Source: an uncultured Pseudomonadota bacterium (GTDB lineage Bacteria; Pseudomonadota; Gammaproteobacteria; Burkholderiales; Methylophilaceae). From it: 64,000 bases of DNA. Where the stretch lies: contig CAILXF010000024.1 of assembly GCA_903838125.1 (NCBI GenBank), positions 1-64,000 on the forward strand. Direction: 5' to 3'. Under the pieces are notes generated by a model. The model did no database searches. It was not told where the DNA came from and saw nothing but the letters and a program-made list of their open reading frames with translations. Numbering within the stretch: the first letter of the stretch is position 1; the number at the start of each line of letters is the position of its first letter. Of this stretch, positions 42,960 to 53,277 are shown one piece after another. The position numbers were made by a program, and so were the translations under genes.

Positions 42960-44387
42960 CTAGATGATTTTTGAGAACCTTGCGCGATTGCGGTCGGTTT
43001 GTAGGTAACGGTCAAACAACATGGCCACGGCACGGACAAAGAACCAGCCCATCTCTGTGACCTGCAGACCAGTGTCTTCTAATACGACCATGCCATTGTT
43101 TTGAAGCGCCTGAAGTGCCAACAATTCAGTAGCAAAGTAGCTTTTAAAATCTATCATGTAGGCGAGTTCTATTGATTCGTATTGCAACTGGCCTTGGCAC
43201 ATGATCGCCATAATAACTGCACGGCGTACCAAGTCGTCTCTAGACAATGCTAGGCCTCGCACAACGGGGAAGCGACCTCGATCAATATAGTCGTAATACT
43301 CTTCTAATGTTTTTGCATTTTGGCTATAAGTCGCACCAACGCGACCAATGGCTGAGACGCCTAGACTGATTAAATCACAGTCTGGTTGGGTACTATACCC
43401 TTGAAAGTTGCGATGCAATCTACCTTGACGTTTGGCGACCGCCAGTGCGTCATCTGGCAAGGCGAAGTGATCCATACCCACGTAAACATAACCTGCACCT
43501 ATAAGGGCTGCCAGTGCATCAGATAGCATGGCAATTTTGGCAGACGCAGCAGGTAATTCATATTCACTGATACGGCGCTGCGGTTTAAAGCGTTCAGGCA
43601 AATGCGCATAGGCATAAAGTGCGATGCGATCTGGACGTAGGTCAACAATCTGTGCCAGCGTACGTGCGAAAGACTCAGGAGTTTGCTTAGGCAGGCCGTA
43701 GATTAAATCTACATTAACTGATTCAAACTGTAATCGGCGTGCAGTTTCAACCAATGAAAATACTTGTTCCGCAGGTTGGATACGATGCACTGCTTTTTGC
43801 ACTTCTTCATCAAAATCTTGGACGCCAAAGCTTAAGCGATTAAAGCCTAAGGCTCTAAGATGGGCGAGACGCTCATCATTCACAGTACGTGGATCAACCT
43901 CAATTGAATACTCACCACCTTCGGCTAATACAAAGTTGCGGCGGATCATGGACATCAGTTCAGATAATTCTGCATCACTAAAAAAGGTGGGTGAACCACC
44001 ACCTAAATGCAACTGAGAGATGATTTGTCCAGCACCTAGATGTTGAATATGCATATCAATTTCACGACTAAGGTAGCGCAAGTATTCAACGCTACGTTCG
44101 TGATGTTTGGTGACAATTTTATTGCAGGCGCAAAAGAAACATAGCGACTCGCAAAATGGAATATGCACATAGATTGACAGTGGTAAGGCTAAGCCGCCAA
44201 CACGGCGATTTTCTAAGGCGACTTTATAAGCCTCTTCGGTAAATGCTTCTACAAACCTGTCCGCTGTTGGGTAGGAGGTATAACGCGGCCCTGAAACATC
44301 ATACTTCTGTAACATTTCTGCGCTGACGCCAGGCATAATGAAATTTTGGCTTGCTAAAGGTGTTGGTGAAGAGTTATTTGCGTCCAT
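42960..44387 (-). CDS. hemN: Oxygen-independent coproporphyrinogen III oxidase
   Basis: Radical SAM CESLCFFCAC motif; RYTSYPTADRF; LGGGSPTFFSDAEL; FGVQDFDEEVQKAVHRIQP. Confidence 0.94.
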   Translation of the reverse strand: MDANNSSPTPLASQNFIMPGVSAEMLQKYDVSGPRYTSYPTADRFVEAFTEEAYKVALENRRVGGLALPLSIYVHIPFCESLCFFCACNKIVTKHHERSVEYLRYLSREIDMHIQHLGAGQIISQLHLGGGSPTFFSDAELSELMSMIRRNFVLAEGGEYSIEVDPRTVNDERLAHLRALGFNRLSFGVQDFDEEVQKAVHRIQPAEQVFSLVETARRLQFESVNVDLIYGLPKQTPESFARTLAQIVDLRPDRIALYAYAHLPERFKPQRRISEYELPAASAKIAMLSDALAALIGAGYVYVGMDHFALPDDALAVAKRQGRLHRNFQGYSTQPDCDLISLGVSAIGRVGATYSQNAKTLEEYYDYIDRGRFPVVRGLALSRDDLVRRAVIMAIMCQGQLQYESIELAYMIDFKSYFATELLALQALQNNGMVVLEDTGLQVTEMGWFFVRAVAMLFDRYLQTDRNRARFSKII

Positions 44388-44421
44388 AATGTTACCCCTG
44401 ATCTAGGGTATGACTTTGCCA

Positions 44422-44454
44422 TGATTTGAATCATCAAGCTTTGATTCAAATCAA
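44422..44454. promoter_or_regulatory. Tandem FNR-type sites between hemN and fnr (ATGATTTGAATCAT and TTGATTCAAATCAA)
   Basis: Right site 44441..44454 is a 10/10 match to TTGAT-N4-ATCAA; left site centred 20 bp away retains TGAT-N4-ATCA; the arms form a 12-nt inverted repeat. Confidence 0.85.
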
Positions 44455-44585
44455 CATAAGTGAGAGTTAGACCTAGGGATACAAAAAATGGACGCCATAA
44501 TAAAAACTAAAAGTGTCATCTGTTTAGGCTAGCTACTATCGCCTTAAAGCTGTATGCTTTAGCCTTAATAAACTCATAGCTCACC

Positions 44586-45317
44586 ATGAATCAACCTACC
44601 ATTCAAGAAGCGATTAAAGTCGCTTGCTCAAACTGCAACTTACGCGAATTATGCATGCCAGTTGGCTTTGATAGCGAAGATATGCAGAAGCTAGATGAGG
44701 TTGTCGCAACCCGTCGCCGGGTGAAGCAAGGTGATCTTTTATTTGCCAATGGCGAGGAATTTACTTCTTTATTCGCAATTCGCACGGGTTTCTTTAAAAC
44801 CTGTATTTCTAGCGCAGATGGCCGCGAGCAAGTCACGGGCTTTCAGATGGCGGGTGAAATTATTGGGCTAGATGGTATTGTAAGTGACTTCCATAGTTGC
44901 AATGCGATTGCACTTGAAGATGCAGAAGTATGCGTGATGCCGTTTGCCAATATTGAAGACCTGTCACGCGAGTTTCCATTGCTACAGCGTCATATGCATA
45001 AGGTGATGAGCCGTGAAATTGTGCGTGAGAATGGTGTGATGATGCTATTAGGTAATATGCGCGCTGAAGAGCGCTTAGCGGCTTTTCTTTTAAACCTAGT
45101 ACAGCGCCTGCATGCCCGTGGTCTGTCACAAACAGAAATCGTGCTGAGAATGACGCGTGAGGAAATTGGTAGCTACCTGGGTCTCAAGCTTGAAACAGTG
45201 AGTCGTGCTTTTTCAAAATTCAGCGAAGAGGGTATTATCGAAGTGAAGCAACGTTATGTCCGTATTATTGACCCTGAAGCCCTAAAGAAAATCTTTAATC
45301 CACAAACTTACTGTTAA
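44586..45317 (+). CDS. fnr: Crp/Fnr family regulator, Fnr-type with [4Fe-4S] cysteines
   Basis: N-terminal CSNCNLRELC plus a central EVCVMP cysteine; HTH REEIGSYLGLKLETVSRAFSKF (FNR-like E..SR recognition). Confidence 0.93.
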   Translation: MNQPTIQEAIKVACSNCNLRELCMPVGFDSEDMQKLDEVVATRRRVKQGDLLFANGEEFTSLFAIRTGFFKTCISSADGREQVTGFQMAGEIIGLDGIVSDFHSCNAIALEDAEVCVMPFANIEDLSREFPLLQRHMHKVMSREIVRENGVMMLLGNMRAEERLAAFLLNLVQRLHARGLSQTEIVLRMTREEIGSYLGLKLETVSRAFSKFSEEGIIEVKQRYVRIIDPEALKKIFNPQTYC

Positions 45318-45369
45318 GCCAATTCCAATGCTGATAGGTCTCAGTGTTAACGCCATTTAAACTTCTAGT

Positions 45370-46233
45370 ATGACTAAACCAATTTTTCTCAATGAGGCGG
45401 ATCATAATCGTGATGTTAGCGGTTTGCGCTACATTTACCCTGTGGTATCACGCCGAGCTGAGGGCGTATCCTTAGGCATTAACCTGAATGTTAATAATGC
45501 CTGTAATTGGCGTTGTGTTTATTGTCAGGTGCCGAACCTGACGCGCGGAACGCCTCCCCCGATTGACCTTAATCTATTAGAGCAAGAGCTACGCATGTTT
45601 TTAGGCGAAGTGTTGCATGGTGATTTTATGCAGCGCTATGTGGCAGAGGGTGATCGTCACCTGCAAGATATTGCCTTTTCAGGCAATGGTGAACCTACTA
45701 GTGCTAAAGAATTTCCGCAGGTGCTTCAGATTGTAGAAAAAATATTGCGTGAATTTGGACTGCTAGATGTGGGGCGTGATAAGCCCATTAAAGTGCGTCT
45801 AATCAGCAATGGTAGTTTAATAGATAAGCCAGCAGTCATTGAGAGCATCCGCCATTTAGCAACGTGTAATGGTGAAGTTTGGTTTAAGTTGGATGCGGGT
45901 ACGAAATCAGGAATAGCGCGCATTAATGATGTGAATCTAAATCCAGAGACGCATATAGCGCGGCTCAGGATGTGTGCGCAGGCATGCCCTACATTTATAC
46001 AAACATGCATGTTTGCCATGGATGATTTACCACCAACCGAAGCTGATGTTTCAGCCTATTTAGCACTGGTTGAACAAGTGAAAGACGTGGTGCAAGGTGT
46101 GCATCTTTATGGACTAGCGCGTCCTTCTTACCAAGCAGAAGCCCCTAGGCTCAGTCGCTTAGCCCCAGAGTGGCTGGAAACGGTGGCCCAGCGTCTACGT
46201 CAACGTGGCTTTGTTGTGCATGTGAGTCCTTAG
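45370..46233 (+). CDS. Radical SAM protein
   Basis: NACNWRCVYCQVP CxxxCxxC motif, AFSGNGEPTSAKEFP. Confidence 0.88.
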   Translation: MTKPIFLNEADHNRDVSGLRYIYPVVSRRAEGVSLGINLNVNNACNWRCVYCQVPNLTRGTPPPIDLNLLEQELRMFLGEVLHGDFMQRYVAEGDRHLQDIAFSGNGEPTSAKEFPQVLQIVEKILREFGLLDVGRDKPIKVRLISNGSLIDKPAVIESIRHLATCNGEVWFKLDAGTKSGIARINDVNLNPETHIARLRMCAQACPTFIQTCMFAMDDLPPTEADVSAYLALVEQVKDVVQGVHLYGLARPSYQAEAPRLSRLAPEWLETVAQRLRQRGFVVHVSP

Positions 46234-46260
46234 TTCACTCAGTTCCCACTTAGGCAGAAG

Positions 46261-46470
46261 TTAGTCTTCTATTCTAAAGCCGACCTTAATGGTCACTTGA
46301 TAGTGTTGTATCTGGCCATTGACGATGTGACCTCGGCTTTCTATTACTTCATACCAGTCCATGTGTTTTACAGTTTGTGCCGCTTTAGCAATAGCATTAC
46401 GAATCGCTTCATCTGTGCCATTGGGTGATGATCCAACCAGTTCAATGATTTTGTAAGTATGGGCAGTCAT
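46261..46470 (-). CDS. Dodecin family flavoprotein
   Basis: KIIELVGSSPNGTDEAIRNAIAKAAQTVKHMDWYEVIESRGHIVNGQIQHYQVTIKVGFRIED, 69 aa. Confidence 0.92.
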   Translation of the reverse strand: MTAHTYKIIELVGSSPNGTDEAIRNAIAKAAQTVKHMDWYEVIESRGHIVNGQIQHYQVTIKVGFRIED

Positions 46471-46557
46471 GGTTCGCTCCTATCAAAGTGTGTTTCAATC
46501 ATACGCTTTTTCTAGCGAACACTAAATGCCTAGTCTGCAGTTAAGTACGCTCTGCTT

Positions 46558-47727
46558 TTAAGCCAAGAATCCAGCAACAGCTCGCTTAAATGGCGCTATT
46601 CTTCTCCCTAAGCGCAAAGTGTTTGCACGTAAAAATCTTGCTGGCAGACTGTCATTTGCATAAAATTTGGCGATTGCATGCGTCGCTAAAAATAATGGCC
46701 GCGTATGGCGTCTATGCGTTTGCTCATATGCGAGTAGTAATTTGCTTGAACCTATGTCTGAACCTGAAGCTAGTGCAGTTTTGATAGCCTCGGATAAGGT
46801 GGCAACACTTTTTAAGCCAAAATTAAAGCCGTGTGCAGTGACTGGATGCATGCCTACAGCGGCATCACCAATCAAGGCAAACCTAGGACCAACCAAGCGT
46901 TTAGCGTAGACCGTCACTAATGGGTAAGCGTGGCGCGTGGAGACTAAATGCATGTTGCCGAGACGGTGCTTAAAGCGTGAGGAAACTTCACGGTTAAAGT
47001 CTTCTTCAGGCATCGTCATTAAGTGATTCATTTCATCAGGTGGCAGTGTGATGACCACCGATGACTGCATGCCATTCATCGGTAATAGCGCTAAGGTTTG
47101 GCCGTAATCAAACCATTCCCATGCGGCTTGTTGGTGCGAAATAGGATGCTCCATAACGCATACCATCATGCTTTTGCCAAAGTCATGCAGGTCGGCCGCG
47201 ATGCCGACAGCGCGACGTGTTTCTGAGTAACGACTATCCGCACCAACCAATAATCTGGTGGTGAGCACATTGCCATCAGCTAGGGTAAGTTGTATGCAAT
47301 CTGGCATCGTTTTAATACCGGATACCTGCGTTTCTGTCATCAGGCTAACGGTAGAAGATGATTTTACCGCCTCGTAAGCAGCTTTACGAATCAAATGATT
47401 AGGCACTAGATGACCCAGTTCACTTTGCTTAGCATCGCTGTGGGTGATATTTAAAGAGAGTAGGGAGCTGCCATTAAAGATACGTGCATCCATTAAAGGT
47501 GAAATATCTGAAGGGTCTATACGCTCCCACAGACCCAGTGTACGCATTAATTTTTCTGATGCATGCGTTAACGCGATTTCTCGACCATCAAAAGCAGGAT
47601 CTGATAAGGAGAGTTCATTTTGGCGTTCTAACAACGTAATACGTAGGCCAGTATCTGCCAGAGCTTTTGCCAAACAAAGCCCAGCAGGGCCAGCACCAAT
47701 AATTGCAATATCGACGTTTGTTGTCAT
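46558..47727 (-). CDS. UbiH/UbiF/UbiM-family FAD-dependent ubiquinone hydroxylase (UbiM-like)
   Basis: IIGAGPAGLCLAKALADTGLRITLLERQ, FDGREIALTHASEKLMRTLGLW, FALIGDAAVGMHPVTAHGFNFGLK. Confidence 0.75.
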   Translation of the reverse strand: MTTNVDIAIIGAGPAGLCLAKALADTGLRITLLERQNELSLSDPAFDGREIALTHASEKLMRTLGLWERIDPSDISPLMDARIFNGSSLLSLNITHSDAKQSELGHLVPNHLIRKAAYEAVKSSSTVSLMTETQVSGIKTMPDCIQLTLADGNVLTTRLLVGADSRYSETRRAVGIAADLHDFGKSMMVCVMEHPISHQQAAWEWFDYGQTLALLPMNGMQSSVVITLPPDEMNHLMTMPEEDFNREVSSRFKHRLGNMHLVSTRHAYPLVTVYAKRLVGPRFALIGDAAVGMHPVTAHGFNFGLKSVATLSEAIKTALASGSDIGSSKLLLAYEQTHRRHTRPLFLATHAIAKFYANDSLPARFLRANTLRLGRRIAPFKRAVAGFLA

Positions 47728-47741
47728 GGTTTAATTGAAAC

Positions 47742-48011
47742 TTAATGTTGTGCGGGTTTAATTCCGGTGGCGGCTTGGTTTCTACCTTGTATCGCTGGAG
47801 CCAAGCTATCGCGTTGTTCATTGAGTGTTTTGTTAATCTCTATGCCATGACGATAATAATCATCATCGGTGACTGGATCTGGACGACTAATGGCTATATA
47901 TAGCGTAATAAATGAGGCAATAACGACTAGAAGTGGTCCGGCAATGATTAGCCATACATAGCCAAAACTCCACCAGGGTTTATTGTCTTTTGTTTCCATT
48001 GCGTGCTCCAA
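47742..48011 (-). CDS. FixH/CcoH-like cbb3 assembly protein
   Basis: Single-TM protein; WWSFGYVWLIIAGPLLVVIASFITLYIAISRPDPVTDDDYYRHGIEINKTL; next to ccoG. Confidence 0.8.
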   Translation of the reverse strand: MEHAMETKDNKPWWSFGYVWLIIAGPLLVVIASFITLYIAISRPDPVTDDDYYRHGIEINKTLNEQRDSLAPAIQGRNQAATGIKPAQH

Positions 48012-48040
48012 TATGCTTGTTGGGCGCTATTTACTAACGC

Positions 48041-49516
48041 TTAATCCCTTGGGACTAAAAATACAGATTTTTCTTCGACTTTCTCTCCGCTTTCAAGATC
48101 TGTAATCTCAAACTCAATTTTATGCGAACCGTGTTCCACTATACCCTCTGGTATTTTTAGATCAACAATCACTGAGCGAGATTCTGTAGAGTTTACTAAC
48201 AGGCTTCTGTTATGCAATGAATGCTCCGCTTTCTCATCTTGGTTAATGTCTTCTGATTCTATTTCCAGATCTTTAATACCGCTCACATGTAGCGAGTAGT
48301 GCTGTGCATTTTCCGTTCCGTTCATGATTTGCAGGCGATAAACATTTTCTATTTTTCCATCATCTGTAAAGCGCGCCATCACACCGCGGTCGCGCATGAT
48401 GTTGACTCGGAATGGTGTTCTAAACCATAAACTTGCGGCTAACGCGCTCACAAGTAAAGTGATTACAGCGGCGTAAATCAACACACGCGGACGAAGTACA
48501 TGTTGAAGAATTTGTTGACGCGTCCAATTTTTGGTAATTGCATTTTGAGTCGAGAATTTAATCAAACCTCGCTCATAACCCATCTTGTCCATTACATTAT
48601 CGCAAACATCGGCACAAGCGCCGCAGTTGATACATTCATACTGTAAGCCATCACGGATATCAATACCTGTTGGACAAACTTGTACGCACAGGCTGCAGTC
48701 TATGCATGAACCAAGCGCTAAGCTTTTGCTGTCAACCTTACTTGATCTGCCGCCACGAGGTTCTCCGCGAGCTTCGTTATAGGTGACCATGAGTGTGTCA
48801 TCATCAAACATGGCACTTTGAAAGCGTGCATACGGGCACATGTATTTACATACTTGCTCACGAAGAAATCCCGCATTACCGTAAGTGGCGAATCCGTAAA
48901 AGCCGACCCAGAATATTTCCCATGGGCTTACATCAAGATGAACAAACTCGCTGAACAGTTCGCGAATTGGAGTGAAATAACCGACAAAGGTAAAGCCAGT
49001 CCACAAGGCAAAGGTTAGCCATAGGAAGTGTTTAGTCGATTTTTTAAATAGCTTCTTGGAAGATAATCCGGCATCGTCTAGTCGCATGCGAGTTGCACGG
49101 TCGCCTTCAATTTTGGATTCTATCCATAGAAATATTTCGGTGTAAACGGTTTGCGGGCAAGTGAAGCCACACCATAAACGTCCTGCAATCGCTGTAAAAA
49201 GAAATAGCGATAGGGCGGAGATGATGAGTATTGCGGTGAGGTATATTAAGTCTTGCGGGTATAAGACTAATTTAAAAATATAGAATCGTTTGGCGTTAAG
49301 ATCAAACAAGAGGGCTTGGCGGTGACCCCATTCAAGCCACGGAACGCCGTAGAAAAATATCTGTGTAATCCAAACCATGACCCAGCGCCATTTGGTGAAG
49401 TAACCAAATATGCTACGTGGGTAAACTTTTTGCTGGGCTTCGTATAGCGACGCTACAACAGTATCTAAGGGAATCTTCGTGACAGATACTTTTTTTGTTG
49501 CTGGCTTATCGCTCAT
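48041..49516 (-). CDS. ccoG: cbb3 oxidase accessory protein CcoG (FixG/RdxA)
   Basis: GRLWCGFTCPQTVYTEIFLWIE; CIDCSLCVQVCPTGIDIRDGLQYECINCGACADVCD. Confidence 0.94.
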   Translation of the reverse strand: MSDKPATKKVSVTKIPLDTVVASLYEAQQKVYPRSIFGYFTKWRWVMVWITQIFFYGVPWLEWGHRQALLFDLNAKRFYIFKLVLYPQDLIYLTAILIISALSLFLFTAIAGRLWCGFTCPQTVYTEIFLWIESKIEGDRATRMRLDDAGLSSKKLFKKSTKHFLWLTFALWTGFTFVGYFTPIRELFSEFVHLDVSPWEIFWVGFYGFATYGNAGFLREQVCKYMCPYARFQSAMFDDDTLMVTYNEARGEPRGGRSSKVDSKSLALGSCIDCSLCVQVCPTGIDIRDGLQYECINCGACADVCDNVMDKMGYERGLIKFSTQNAITKNWTRQQILQHVLRPRVLIYAAVITLLVSALAASLWFRTPFRVNIMRDRGVMARFTDDGKIENVYRLQIMNGTENAQHYSLHVSGIKDLEIESEDINQDEKAEHSLHNRSLLVNSTESRSVIVDLKIPEGIVEHGSHKIEFEITDLESGEKVEEKSVFLVPRD

Positions 49517-49588
49517 TAACTAACCTTCAATAATTGACTACTAACTATTTAGACTGAAACTTTTGCATTTGACCTTTAAAAGAAAAGT

Positions 49589-49620
49589 CCCGTCATTTTG
49601 ACTTTCGTGGAGATGACGGG
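49589..49620 (-). terminator. Terminator candidate downstream of ccoP
   Basis: CCCGTCA ... TGACGGG stem with a T-rich tract on the minus strand. Confidence 0.55.
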
Positions 49621-49671
49621 TGAATTTACTTTTCGAGATACATTCCTATTGGATAGTAGGAACTACTAAAT

Positions 49672-50574
49672 CTATTTATTAGACATGCCCCACACATACG
49701 CTGCTACTACATGTATTTGTGCTGGTGTTAAGCGGCCTGCTTGCGCTGGCATTTGATTGATTTTACCTTCATTGATACGCTTGATAATGTTAGCTTCACC
49801 AGCGCCATGTAACCAAATATTATCAGTCAAGTTAGGGGCGCCAATGGTTTGATTACCCTTGCCGTCTGGACCATGGCAAGCCGCACAGGCTACAAACTTC
49901 TCTTTGCCTAGCCCAGCACGACCTGAGTCATACATGCTGCCAGAAAGGCTCAGCACGTAGTTGGCTACGTTCTTAACATCTTCAGCATTACCTACTGCAG
50001 CTGCCATAGGCGGCATCATGCCAATTCGACCACCAGTAATGGTTTCTTGAATTTTCTCAGGACTGCCACCATGAAGCCAATCATGATCTGTTAGGTTAGG
50101 AAAGCCACGACTACCTTTCGCATCTGAACCATGACATTGTGAACAGTTGTTCATAAACAGGCGTTCACCAATGGCACGAGCCTCAGTATTTAACGCTAGC
50201 TCTTCAATAGGCATCGCCTCAAATTTTGAATAAAGAGGGTCTAAGGCTTTGTTTGCTGCTGCCACTTCTTTTTCATATTGGTTCACTTCTGTCCAGCCTA
50301 ACTTTCCAGCATAAGTTCCTAACCCTGGATAGGCGACTAAGTAAAATAAGGCAAAGATAATGGTAAGAATAAACATCCATACCCACCAGCGTGGCAACGG
50401 GTTGTTCATTTCACGCAAATCTTCATCCCAAACATGGCCGCTTGTGTTGTCATCGTTGGCGCTGACTATTTTAATTTTACTGGTCAGCCACAACAGTAAG
50501 GCACAACCGAAAATGCCAAGCAGAGAGATGGTCGTGATGAAAATCGGCCAAAAATTATTTGTAAAGTCACTCAT
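49672..50574 (-). CDS. ccoP: cbb3-type cytochrome c oxidase subunit III (diheme)
   Basis: Two CxxCH motifs (CSQCH, CAACH); VWDEDLREMNNPLPRWWVWMF. Confidence 0.95.
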   Translation of the reverse strand: MSDFTNNFWPIFITTISLLGIFGCALLLWLTSKIKIVSANDDNTSGHVWDEDLREMNNPLPRWWVWMFILTIIFALFYLVAYPGLGTYAGKLGWTEVNQYEKEVAAANKALDPLYSKFEAMPIEELALNTEARAIGERLFMNNCSQCHGSDAKGSRGFPNLTDHDWLHGGSPEKIQETITGGRIGMMPPMAAAVGNAEDVKNVANYVLSLSGSMYDSGRAGLGKEKFVACAACHGPDGKGNQTIGAPNLTDNIWLHGAGEANIIKRINEGKINQMPAQAGRLTPAQIHVVAAYVWGMSNK

Positions 50575-50627
50575 TTTATTTTCCTTTGGTTTTCTTAACT
50601 CTAGTCGTTCAGTGATCGCTAGAATTA

Positions 50628-50771
50628 TTAACTTTGATCGTCTTCAAAGGGCAGGTTAGCTGCCTCCTTGAAGTCAGATGTGTTTCGATTGCGCCAAACC
50701 CATACCAAGATGCCAATAAAAACGATAAAACTAACAACGGTTGTCAAGATCCGGAGTGTATTGATATCCAT
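50628..50771 (-). CDS. ccoQ: cbb3-type oxidase subunit CcoQ (47 aa; not in ORF track)
   Basis: Hand translation: MDINTLRILTTVVSFIVFIGILVWVWRNRNTSDFKEAANLPFEDDQS*, between ccoO and ccoP. Confidence 0.9.
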   Translation of the reverse strand: MDINTLRILTTVVSFIVFIGILVWVWRNRNTSDFKEAANLPFEDDQS

Positions 50772-50798
50772 TTTATATGTTCCTATTAGTTAATGAAT

Positions 50799-51425
50799 TT
50801 ACTTGAGGTTGGTACCTAAAATTTGTAGGTATGCAATCACAGCATCCATCTCAGTTTTACCTTTTACGGCTTCGCTAGCGCCGGCAATATCAGCATCTGT
50901 ATAAGGCACACCCACTGTACGCAGTCCGCGCATATGAGCTGGCATAACCTCAGCGTCCACAAGTGTTTTTTCTAACCATGGGTAAGCTGGCATAATTGAT
51001 TCAGGCACTAAATCACGTGGATTGCTTAAGTGGATACGTTGCCATTCATCGCTGTACTTGCCACCAACACGATGTAAGTCTGGGCCGATACGTTTACTTC
51101 CCCACAGAAATGGATGGTCGTAAACAAATTCACCCGCAACAGAGTAATGACCGTAACGCAAAGTTTCTGCACGGAATGGACGAATCATTTGTGAGTGGCA
51201 GTTAAAACATCCTTCACGTTGATAGATGTCTCGTCCAGCTAACTGCAATGAAGTGTAAGGCATTAAGCCTTTGATTGGCTCAGTCGTTGATTTTTGAAAG
51301 AATAGTGGCACAATTTCCACTAATCCACCAAAGGCCACCACAAATAAAATCAGCACAATCATGAGAAAGTTACTGGTCTCAATTTTCTCGTGGCTGAAGC
51401 CAGTTTTTTTATCATCATTTGACAT
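50799..51425 (-). CDS. ccoO: cbb3-type cytochrome c oxidase subunit II
   Basis: [36 protein letters not shown]. Confidence 0.96.
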   Translation of the reverse strand: MSNDDKKTGFSHEKIETSNFLMIVLILFVVAFGGLVEIVPLFFQKSTTEPIKGLMPYTSLQLAGRDIYQREGCFNCHSQMIRPFRAETLRYGHYSVAGEFVYDHPFLWGSKRIGPDLHRVGGKYSDEWQRIHLSNPRDLVPESIMPAYPWLEKTLVDAEVMPAHMRGLRTVGVPYTDADIAGASEAVKGKTEMDAVIAYLQILGTNLK

Positions 51426-51436
51426 AATGGTTTTCC

Positions 51437-52873
51437 TTAAGCGTGAGCTGCAACGGGTGGAATAGAAGCGATAGCAGGTTTACCACTAGTAGCTGTTTTA
51501 ATTACATTCCACAACATGATAACCATACCGCTCAGATAAAGCAGACCACCAAGCAGACGAATGATGTAGTAGGGATGTTTAGCTTTTACGCTTTCTACGA
51601 AAGTGTAAGTGAGTGTGCCGTCAGTATTGATAGCGCGCCACATTAAGCCTTCCATCACACCAGAAATCCAAAGTGATGCGATGTAAAGCACGATACCTAC
51701 AGTAGCTAACCAGAAGTGCAATTCAATAGCCTTCATGCTATGCATTTGTTTTTGACCAAACAAGCGAGGCACCATGTAATACAGGGCACCCATAGACACC
51801 AACCCTACCCAACCTAAAGCGCCAGAGTGCACGTGCCCTACAGTCCAGTCGGTGTAATGAGAAAGTGAGTTAACAGTTTTGATTGCCATCATCGGGCCTT
51901 CAAAGGTACTCATACCATAGAAAGATAATGAAACAATCATAAAGCGAAGAATAGGGTCAGAGCGTAATTTGTGCCATGCGCCTGACATGGTCATCATGCC
52001 GTTAATCATGCCGCCCCAGCTTGGAGCCAATAGAATCAATGAGAAAGCCATGCCTAGAGATTGAGTCCAGTCAGGTAGGGCAGTGTAATGCAGGTGATGC
52101 GGACCTGCCCACATGTAAGTAAAAATCAATGCCCAAAAATGGACAATTGATAAACTATAAGAGTAAACCGGACGATTGGCTTGCTTAGGTACGAAGTAAT
52201 ACATGATGCCAAGGAAGCCAGCAGTTAAGAAAAATCCTACCGCATTATGACCATACCACCACTGCACCATCGCATCTTGGACACCAGCATAGGCTGAATA
52301 AGACTTCATATAACCGACTGGGATTGCAGCACTATTTACAATGTGCAGTAAGGCTACAGTCAGGATAAAAGCACCAAAGAACCAGTTGGCAACATAGATG
52401 TGCTTCACTTTACGTTTCGCTATAGTACCGAAGAAGACTACAGCATAAGATACCCAAACGACTGCAATTAAGATATCAATTGGCCACTCTAGTTCTGCAT
52501 ACTCTTTGCTTTGTGAAAACCCTAGTGGCAGAGAAATTGCAGCCGCTAAAATGACAGCCTGCCAACCCCAGAATGTAAATGAGGCCAACTTACCGCAAAA
52601 CAGGCTCGTTTGGCAGGTCCGTTGCACTACATAATAAGATGTAGCAAACAATGTACATCCGCCAAAAGCAAAAATGACCGCATTGGTATGAAGTGGACGT
52701 AAACGACCAAAACTTGTCCAAGGTAAACCTAGGTTAAGTTCAGGCCAAACCAGTTGGGCGGCAATAACGCAGCCTACCAACATGCCAACCACTCCCCAAA
52801 CCACCGCCATAATAGAAAATTGCCGTATCACACCATCGTTATACGTGGCCGATTGTGTATTTGTTAATTGCAT
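51437..52873 (-). CDS. ccoN: cbb3-type cytochrome c oxidase subunit I
   Basis: [68 protein letters not shown]. Confidence 0.96.
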   Translation of the reverse strand: MQLTNTQSATYNDGVIRQFSIMAVVWGVVGMLVGCVIAAQLVWPELNLGLPWTSFGRLRPLHTNAVIFAFGGCTLFATSYYVVQRTCQTSLFCGKLASFTFWGWQAVILAAAISLPLGFSQSKEYAELEWPIDILIAVVWVSYAVVFFGTIAKRKVKHIYVANWFFGAFILTVALLHIVNSAAIPVGYMKSYSAYAGVQDAMVQWWYGHNAVGFFLTAGFLGIMYYFVPKQANRPVYSYSLSIVHFWALIFTYMWAGPHHLHYTALPDWTQSLGMAFSLILLAPSWGGMINGMMTMSGAWHKLRSDPILRFMIVSLSFYGMSTFEGPMMAIKTVNSLSHYTDWTVGHVHSGALGWVGLVSMGALYYMVPRLFGQKQMHSMKAIELHFWLATVGIVLYIASLWISGVMEGLMWRAINTDGTLTYTFVESVKAKHPYYIIRLLGGLLYLSGMVIMLWNVIKTATSGKPAIASIPPVAAHA

Positions 52874-52939
52874 TTCGTTACCCCATTTTTATTGTGAGTT
52901 TCACACGTGACATTCTGACGCAGCAAAACTAAATACTGT

Positions 52940-52953
52940 TTGATCCAAATCAA
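52940..52953. promoter_or_regulatory. FNR box TTGATCCAAATCAA upstream of ccoNOQP
   Basis: 10/10 match to TTGAT-N4-ATCAA, about 67 bp upstream of the ccoN start. Confidence 0.9.
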
Positions 52954-53204
52954 TAGTCAAGCAAAAAGGGTTTGGTTTTAACTACCATCCCTAAGCTATA
53001 CAAGTCGTTGACTTTCAGAGAGCCCGCTTAAATTTAACGCCTAAAATATTAGGTGCTTAAAGAAAGCGGCTGAAATAAATGATCTTGCTGTGTTGTTGAC
53101 CAAACATTGAACCAATTAGTTTTGCATTTTGCAGATTATAAATACAAAATGTTAATAGATTGTTAAAAAAACAACGGTAGCCATTTTTTTAGCTTTGCAG
53201 ATAA

Positions 53205-53218
53205 TTGATTTACATCAA
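53205..53218. promoter_or_regulatory. FNR box TTGATTTACATCAA upstream of the small DUF2934-like gene
   Basis: 10/10 match to TTGAT-N4-ATCAA, about 60 bp before the ATG at 53278. Confidence 0.85.
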
Positions 53219-53277
53219 TTTAACATCAGTAGTCACGAGTATTCTTAAATTTAAGGAAATGTTAAGGAGTATTGGTG

